A stretch of DNA of 64,000 nucleotides from assembly GCA_944470555.2 (NCBI GenBank), contig OX104129.1:84900820-84964819 (forward strand). The letters are read 5' to 3'. Position numbers and translations under genes: made by a program. Shown one piece after another: positions 57,976 through 64,000 of this stretch (positions are counted from its first letter, which is position 1; every line of letters starts with the position of its first letter). This DNA is from Heterobilharzia americana. Lineage: Eukaryota; Platyhelminthes; Trematoda; Strigeidida; Schistosomatidae. Below the pieces are notes generated by a model. The model saw only the letters and a list, made by a program, of their open reading frames with translations. It was not told the origin of the DNA and ran no database searches.

Positions 57976-59325
57976 ATAAATGATAATCGGCTATTTAGAA
58001 AGTGGCTGGCACCGACTTAGTACAATTTCATCACTTTTCATGCAAAATTGCTTTCATCACATCTATAGAGATCATTTCAGAGCAATTTTAGCTGTATTAC
58101 TACACTTCAAGCAGTACATAAACTTTATTAATGTAGTATAAACTATATGTTACAGAAAGGTTCTATGAGTAGTAAACAAGCAGACTGCCTTCAAGGCTCA
58201 GTCACTCTCAAAGCCCATAGTTTCAAGTTGAAATATGAATATCTTGTCCTTACGTCACTAAATATTTTATAACTGATAATTTGTAATCTATTGTCTTATT
58301 AATCTAATGTCCAAATATGTATTCATCTTCCGAAGTTAAGGTAAAGCAAATGGTTAACAAACGTAGGCTTCACCTGATACCATTATGATATCAGCGGAAT
58401 AAAACGAAAGTTTTGTTTCGTTTGAAGATCATCACTGTCAAGGATTACTTTCACTATTATGGATTATGTAACATTAAGCAGCTACGTTTTGGATCAGTTT
58501 TAAAGAATAAGCAAAGTATACTCCTACAAGTATAAGGTCTCACTAAGGTCTATGAATAAATGAATTAGCTTTCTGGGAAAAGATGATGAACACTTTGTTT
58601 CTTCTGATTCTTTTTTCTGACAAAAAAGAATTTCCATATGATTAGTAGGAAGTTTTTCTCACTATTACTAATGGATATGTAAAGTAGACGGAAAGAAATC
58701 TGATAACTATGAAAAACAATACAGAGTTTTTTTTTCACGCATATTATTCATTCTACTTATCAGTGTTTAAAATCAAATGAAACAAAATGAGATTACATTG
58801 TCTAGTTTCTCATTATAAGATTTTGTATTATGATATCTGTAGAAATAGGTTTTATTTTAAACTATCTAGGTATACGTTTATAATGATATATAGACAGTCA
58901 GATGCATAGATTCATGGTTCAATGTCTTTTTCTGATGTCTTAAAAACATCATCTGAATGTTGTTGAAGGACATGCTGAAAAGAAAAATGAAAAAATTCTT
59001 GGAAAACAAGTTTGTATTCCTATTGGTAAAGATATACAGATTACATTTTTAAGGTAGATATAAATATATAATCATATGACATTATTTTATTCAGTTGTTC
59101 TGTAAGTGATTCAGAGTAATTGATATGTTTTGAGTCGGTCTCAAATTCAATTTCTTTATCTTATATGCTTTTCATTAGGAGAAAGGTAGAAAACTGAATA
59201 ACTTTAAACGGGTTCACATTACACATTGATATTAAGTGTAGATTTGTTTAACACTGTTGTTGAGTTGCTCCTGACCGATTTAGTTATTTTGAAAGTTAAT
59301 ATAAGAGTAAAACTTGTGCACTGTC
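57976..59325. other. Unassigned sequence
   Basis: About 1.35 kb of AT-rich sequence without recognised gene or repeat. Confidence 0.5.
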
Positions 59326-60406
59326 ATTTCATTTGTCCCTTGAGTTCTTAGTGGAACATAGGATTCTAACAGCACGTCTCCATTCCACTCTGTTCCCTGT
59401 AATCTTTTCAACCTGGCTCCACGACAGCCCACAACCTCTCATTTCTTCCTCACACAATCTCCTCCATGTCACCCTCACCTCGGACGCCCAACTAGTCGTC
59501 TCCCATTTGGGTTCCACTTGAGGGCCTGGCCTACTGCATGATGTCCCCAGTCGGCCTTCTCACTGTACGCCTAATCCAGTCCATCTCCACTTCCTTCTGC
59601 ATATTTGTTGAGTGATACTTTCATGCTTGTTTCCTCGCCAAACAGAGTTCTTGGTTTAAAAGTAGTATTCATCATGGACTAACATCAGTTGGGGAACCAT
59701 TGAAAATCTGGGAGCACTGGATAGCTGTTTCGTCCTAGTATGGGACTTGTCACCAGTAGGCATCCATAACCCGGCTACTGATCGAACTCAGGACCTTCAG
59801 GTTACATGGCGAACGCGTTAACCATTCAGCAACTGGGTCGGTTTCCACTGGTTCACAATTTCCAACTTCTGTCAATTCACGATATAGCGTGACTGTCACC
59901 CAAGGTCTTTAGTTAGCATCCACTTCACTTCCGACTGGTCGATCCCACAGGTCATGGCTTCATTGTTGCTTATTCCTTCTGGCCATCTAGTCTTCAGTAA
60001 CGAGCCAGCGTAGGCAGTTGTTGATGAATATCTTTAGTTTGTTAAAAATGCCTTTCGTAATTCGCCAAGTTTGTGAACTATATAGGAGCACTGACTTGAC
60101 GTTGGTGTTGAAAATCCGGATGTTGTTCACACTATGCTGAGTGGAGTGGAGTAGATCTCCACACTGGTTTCAGGCTTATGAATGCCTTCTCGCCTTTCCG
60201 ATCCTAGTTTTGACATCCCCGTGTGTGCCACCACCACCGCCCGTAGTTGAAACGATGCTGCCTAGTTAGGTGGGTATGCAAAAGAGGCTACTTACTTCAA
60301 GTTTCTCCCGTTGATGGTGGTTGGAGCTTGTTGTTGCTGGTGGTGTTAGTTGGGTATCTTCATCACCTTTGTCGTCTCTACATTCACTCGAAGTCCCGTC
60401 TTGTTC
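59326..60406 (-). mobile_element. RTE fragment interrupted by a hammerhead repeat
   Basis: Minus-strand RTE copy with its 3' end at the left (EPKWETTSWASEVRVTWRRL, then CEEEMRGCGLSW at 59425-59515). It is split by a short repeat (59652-59961) and resumes with the AIxRARI-like ACGAGCCAGCGTAGG segment at 60000. It ends near the MKIPN region at 60360-60400. The right edge abuts the start of a Penelope N-terminal sequence. Confidence 0.85.
59652..59961 (-). mobile_element. Hammerhead repeat nested in RTE
   Basis: Member of the 405-bp family. Box B-like GAGTTCGATCAG lies near 59796-59785 and a box A-like region near 59835. The ribozyme has GAAA, stem III and CAGTGC intact, but the CUGANGA core is changed (TGGTGACAAG near 59745-59754). 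It interrupts RTE sequence between GAGTTC and TTGTTGCTTATTCC, so it inserted after the RTE copy. Confidence 0.8.
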
Positions 60407-61127
60407 TGCACTATGGTAGAATGTGACTCCATTTTTATTGATTCGTTAGTTTTATCACACAGTGTAACAGTACTGTTTACTGGATTCTTCAGGTTTCACT
60501 TCATTAATTGCTACATTGAAGTTAAGCCCCTTCTCTAGCACCTTTACTTCTGCTGAACTTAAAACTATAGTTGAGGGATTGATAACCCACTTTGTTTTAT
60601 CGTTGGTTGACGATGTGCAGTCGGGAATTTCATTATGTTCTGTTCGATACTTTTCTTTCATTGGCTTGTTGAACTTCTTTATTTGAGTATTCTTGGATTT
60701 TTTTCCGGAGGCACCTAATCTTGTACTGTTGAAGTTATCGATCAGGAGTTCATAATCTTTCTCATTAACTGTTTCTCTCAGTTTACATTTAAGTTCTTCA
60801 GTGTAGCTACGGATACTGTGTAACTTCTTGACTATCCTATGAATTTCTTCCTTTAGACAGAGTTTGCTGATTCATTGTAATGCTGCTTTCATCTTGTCAG
60901 TTGAAATTGGAGTACATAGACGTAGATATTTCAGAGTAATTTGATTTTCAAGACATTGAATATTGAATATAAGATAATTTATGAATCTGGCTTCTGTCTG
61001 TGAAGGTTGTGTGAGTTTGTTCATTAGTCTCCAAGTTTGAAGACGATATGTTTCATTAATATAAGAGTTAAATTTGCGCACTGTGATAGAATGTAATTCC
61101 ATTTTTATTGATTTATTAGATTTATCA
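60407..61127 (-). mobile_element. Penelope-like element N-terminal domain, with second start
   Basis: On the minus strand the frame beginning MELHSITVRKFNSYINETYR near 61100 continues LENQITLKYLRLCTP (near 60910-60955). After a stop it reads through a basic helical region (KKFNKPMKEKYR near 60650-60685) to INPSTIVLSSAEVKVLEKGL, then NFNV (near 60505-60575). These match the N-terminal domain expected of Penelope-like RTs (LRFLxLC, then NLSSxxLxxxExxVLxKGLNFA). It then runs into a second copy of the element start (MESHSTIVQ near 60410-60436 with its leader), so two 5' regions lie head to tail. Confidence 0.7.
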
Positions 61128-61129
61128 TC

Positions 61130-61450
61130 TGGCAACGAACCAACCAAGAACCTATCACTTAAGAAATATGCAGAAGAAAGTGGAGATGGACTGGATTAGG
61201 CGTACAGTGAGAAGGCCGACTGGGGACATCATGCGGTAGGCCAGGCCCTCAAGTGGAACCCAAATGGGAGACGACTAGTTGGGCGTCCGAGGTGAGGGTG
61301 ACATGGAAGAGATGGTGTGAGGAAGAAATGAGGTTGTGGGCTGTCGTGGAGCCAGGTTGAAAAGATTGCAGGGAACAGAGCGCATTGGAGACGTGCTGTT
61401 AGAATCCTATGTTTTATTAGAAACCCAAGGGACAATTAAAAATAATCATA
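61130..61450 (+). mobile_element. RTE fragment inserted in the Penelope 5' leader
   Basis: 5'-truncated RTE 3' end (QEPIxQEICRRxWRW block near 61140-61190 to the shared terminus near 61415-61435, then AAT-rich tail). It splits the leader TTATCA / CACTGTGTAACAGT. The unsplit version of that leader is at 60450-60475. Confidence 0.8.
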
Positions 61451-61454
61451 CTAA

Positions 61455-61525
61455 TATAATCACACTGTGTAACAGTATTGTTTACTATGGGATAAATCTA
61501 ATCAATCGATAAAAATGGAATTGTT
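61455..61525 (-). mobile_element. Remainder of the Penelope leader
   Basis: CACACTGTGTAACAGTATTG at 61461-61480 continues the leader interrupted by the RTE insertion. It is followed by a plus-strand copy of the leader end and start codon region (GATAAATCTAATCAATCG, near 61492-61520), a small inverted repeat of 61090-61125. Confidence 0.6.
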
Positions 61526-61689
61526 TTGAAAGTTCTTGAAACCTCTTTCTGTTTTGTTTTCTTTTGTCGCTTATATGTTAAAGAACATTATCTTATCACT
61601 TCATCTTCCACAGTATTATCTTCATCTTCAACAGTGATTTGCATAGGCGAGTTGAGAGAGTGACTACGCTGATTTCCATGGAGCCTAAT

Positions 61690-62630
61690 ATTTGTACATA
61701 TATTTTTAGCGAAATCGGGAAATGGTCCCTTGAAAGATCAAATCTCCAATATGGAGTTGTACTGTCGACACATGGATGATACCTTACTAGTATGTTTTAG
61801 ATCCAATATGTACCAACCCTATTCTGAAACATTTCAAAAGCACTTACCCATCATTTCATTTTGCATACGAGAATGAAATCAATGATTAGATACAGTTTAT
61901 TGATATGCTAATGACAAGAAAAAAATTGGCTCCATTCTGAGAAGTATATTATAGAAAACCAACGTCCGAGGCATAGTATACGCACTTTCTCAGTTTCATA
62001 CAAGCGAAATACAAAAATTATATAATCAGGTGCCTGGCATTCAGAGTAAGATCTATTTATTCCAAGGAGTTTGTGGAGAAAGAACTACAGTGTATCCATG
62101 ATATTCTAAATGAAAACGGATATCCGGATATGTTCATCAAATCAAACACCAACTAGACCGGTCATAAACAAGAACTTATGACACTAAAGAGGAAGCCTTT
62201 ATTTCTGCGCTTACAATTCAAGGAAGATGCTCCAAGTGACATTATATCACAACGCCTAGCTAGAGCAATCAATAAGACGTTTTATGTAGGTCGGCTTTGT
62301 ATATCATTCCTTGATCGTCTGTTGCCCAATCCGTGATTACCTTATCTTAGCTCTTCATCTTGCATATATCACTTTAATTATTCCAGTGGAACTAGTTACG
62401 TAGGGTATACAGTTAGGTAGGTAAGTCTCCGGATAGGAGACCATTCACCAGCTTGGTTCGTAAAGGGAGAAGTGAAAGTGGTGAAAAGTTCAGTCCTAGA
62501 GCATCCAGTCGACATCCAGCTCAACATAGCGGAGACTATCACAATAAGGTTGATCAAGCCTGAGCTCTACATTCAGAAAGAACATGTCCAAGTGTTACTT
62601 CTGCCTTGGCCTTCAGTAAACTAAAGCCAC
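61690..62630 (+). mobile_element. Penelope-like element remnant, RT palm to C-terminus
   Basis: Reads MELYCRHMDDTLLVC (61750-61794; catalytic MDD kept), then FSFIQAKYKN-like and YSKEFVEKELQCIHDILNEN near 62065-62118. A KEDAPSDIISQRLARAINKT block lies near 62222-62280. A damaged GIY-YIG module (YHFNYSSGTSYVGYTVR, near 62368-62418) and the C-terminal IRLIKPELYIQKEHVQ near 62545-62592 complete it. Stops and frame changes are frequent. Same lineage as 9.1 and 17.5 kb. Confidence 0.78.
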
Positions 62631-62939
62631 TCCTACCACCTGATTCCTTATCTTTTCTTTCACTACAATGTCATTCATCTGTATACGTATCATCCAAATA
62701 TTGAAAAGATTAGAAGGAAAATGTATCTGCTTCTAAAATGGCTTGATTTCACGATGTACAAATGCGCTTTATAATAGCAGAACCTGATGAGAATTTATTG
62801 AAAAGAATATTCTTCATTCAGATTATTGTTGTTTATCTTTTGTTGGCTAAGATCGGATCTGTTGTATTTAATGCTTTTACGATTATAAGAATGATATCTC
62901 CAAGTTCCAATCCACTAACTGGTGCATTGGGGGCTAATT
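62631..62939. other. Unassigned sequence
   Basis: The frame at 62762-62968 has a hydrophobic stretch but no family resemblance. Confidence 0.45.
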
Positions 62940-63018
62940 CCGTCTTCCAATACTACTTATTCTGTTGAGCTTAAGATTCTAGTTGAGAGATCGATAACCT
63001 ATTTTGTTTTAGTAATTT
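62940..63018 (-). mobile_element. Penelope N-terminal domain piece
   Basis: Matches the segment at 60545-60605 (TTCTGYTGARCTTAARA followed by GAGRGATYGATAACC). Only about 75 bp remain. Confidence 0.55.
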
Positions 63019-63106
63019 AAACATCCCTATAGATTATTCAGAACAAGAATAATTTGAGCTAACGATTGTTTTCAATAACTTCTTCAATTTCTACAGTTAT
63101 AAATCC

Positions 63107-63203
63107 ATGGGTTTCCAGTGGAACATAGGGCTTCAGTAGCAAGCCTACATTCCTCTCTTTTCTCTGTAGTCTTCAAAACCTGGCGCCACGGCTGCCAAAA
63201 TAA
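63107..63203 (-). mobile_element. RTE 3' end fragment
   Basis: GTTTCCAGTGGAACATAGGG and the following 75 bp match the terminal part of the other minus-strand RTE copies. The triplet tail is missing and it abuts the repeat shared with 11.3 kb. Confidence 0.75.
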
Positions 63204-63391
63204 GGCATGATGTACAACTTTTACAATAAAGAAACAGTCAGTGGTAAAATGAGTGAATAGAGAGGTAATCGAATGAAATGGTGGAATAGTTATCCGTCTA
63301 GTGTATTAGTTGTTCAATGAAATCAGTATTGACAGAACAATTACGAAATGAGGAGACAAAATCTTGAGATGAATGGGGATTTTTTAATTTA

Positions 63392-63803
63392 GAAGTAGTA
63401 TTCATCATGGACTGATGTCAATTGGGAAACCATTGGAAATCTGAGAGCACTGAACAGCTGTTTCTTCCTAGTATGGGACTCCACAGCAGTACGCGTCCAC
63501 GACTTGGCTAGAGATTGAACTGAGGACCATCAGGTTTCACCGCGAATGAGTTAACCATTTAGCCACTGGGTCGAATTCCAGAGGTTCAAAATTTGCAACT
63601 TCTGTCAATTCACGACATTAGCTGCATGGTTAACGCGTTCGCTGTGAAACCTGAAGGTTCTGAGTTCAGTCCCTAGCCGGGCCGTGGATGCCTACTGCTG
63701 ACAAATCGCATACTAGGATGAAACCTCTGTCCAGTACTCTCAGATCTTCAATGGTTCCCCAGCTGATGTTGGTCCATGATGAATACCACTTTTAAATAAT
63801 GAC
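63392..63803. mobile_element. Head-to-head inverted pair of hammerhead repeats
   Basis: Left arm 63392-63560 is a minus copy. The right arm 63622-63803 is a plus copy, with about 60 bp between. The left ribozyme has GAAA, stem I and stem III, but CTGTGGA in place of CUGANGA (A6 changed). The right has CTGACAAATCGC, also outside consensus. Both retain box B-like sequences near 63508-63518 and 63658-63670. Confidence 0.75.
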
Positions 63804-64000
63804 TCATTTATATGCATACATTGGGTCATGGATGTATGTGTTTGTTTACTAAGGGTCAAATAATTATATATTGATGAATTCTATTCAAGTGCGATAAAAA
63901 TAATGTAAATGCTTTATCGAAATAGCGAATAACAAGTTTGAAGTGTTACGTCACGATTAAAAATGACTACCAGTTATGGAATAAATAAAGAAGGGAGTTT
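63804..64000. other. Unassigned sequence to window end
   Basis: AT-rich; nothing recognised. Confidence 0.5.

Noticed and set aside
1..64000. CRISPR arrays, prokaryotic operons, rRNA genes, integrated viral genomes
   Set aside because: None seen. The window is eukaryotic repeat-rich sequence, and the reverse transcriptases belong to RTE and Penelope-like elements.

Overview
The window reads as nuclear DNA of a blood fluke, genus Schistosoma. It is AT-rich. It carries many copies of an RTE-clade retrotransposon resembling the schistosome SR2 family, Penelope-like elements with GIY-YIG endonucleases, and Sm-alpha-type tRNA-derived repeats with hammerhead ribozymes. It also holds one aminergic GPCR of flatworm character. 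No bacterial or viral signature was seen. The species was not resolved.

Layout. The only host protein gene I can support is an apparently intronless class A biogenic-amine receptor on the minus strand at 54043-55533. Nearly everything else recognisable is transposable-element debris. About 20 RTE fragments, roughly 18-19 kb by summing the listed spans, lie on both strands; most are 5'-truncated and end in the same 3' terminus plus AAT-rich triplets. The largest are 44955-47575 (+) and 807-2459 (-). A rearranged copy at 14030-15240 (-) keeps the 5' leader and endonuclease. Penelope-like elements range from a nearly readable RT plus GIY-YIG copy at 32159-34259 (two frameshifts) to heavily decayed pieces near 9.1, 16.5, 17.5, 21.1, 26.8, 43.1, 48.4 and 60.4-63.0 kb. 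A possible LTR-element gag remnant lies near 41.0-41.4 kb.

The most interesting layer is a set of short repeats combining Pol III A/B boxes with a hammerhead ribozyme. There are at least three sequence families with units of about 335-405 bp. One copy (34391-34439, minus) has a complete predicted hammerhead with all core residues and three stems. Several copies have terminal redundancy or a partial second unit, as expected for elements copied from multimeric or circular RNA (the retrozyme model). Three loci hold inverted pairs that would fold into long hairpins.

How the parts relate. RTE enzymes probably mobilise the short hammerhead repeats, since at least two copies break at triplet-rich tails like those of RTE. 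One short repeat is nested in an RTE fragment, and RTE fragments in turn interrupt or abut Penelope remnants. Several duplications share old lesions or cross element junctions, so the tract also grew by duplication of dead sequence. The receptor gene sits in a clear island of about 2.2 kb between an RTE fragment downstream and an Sm-alpha remnant upstream. Long stretches hold nothing I can name, and these are listed.
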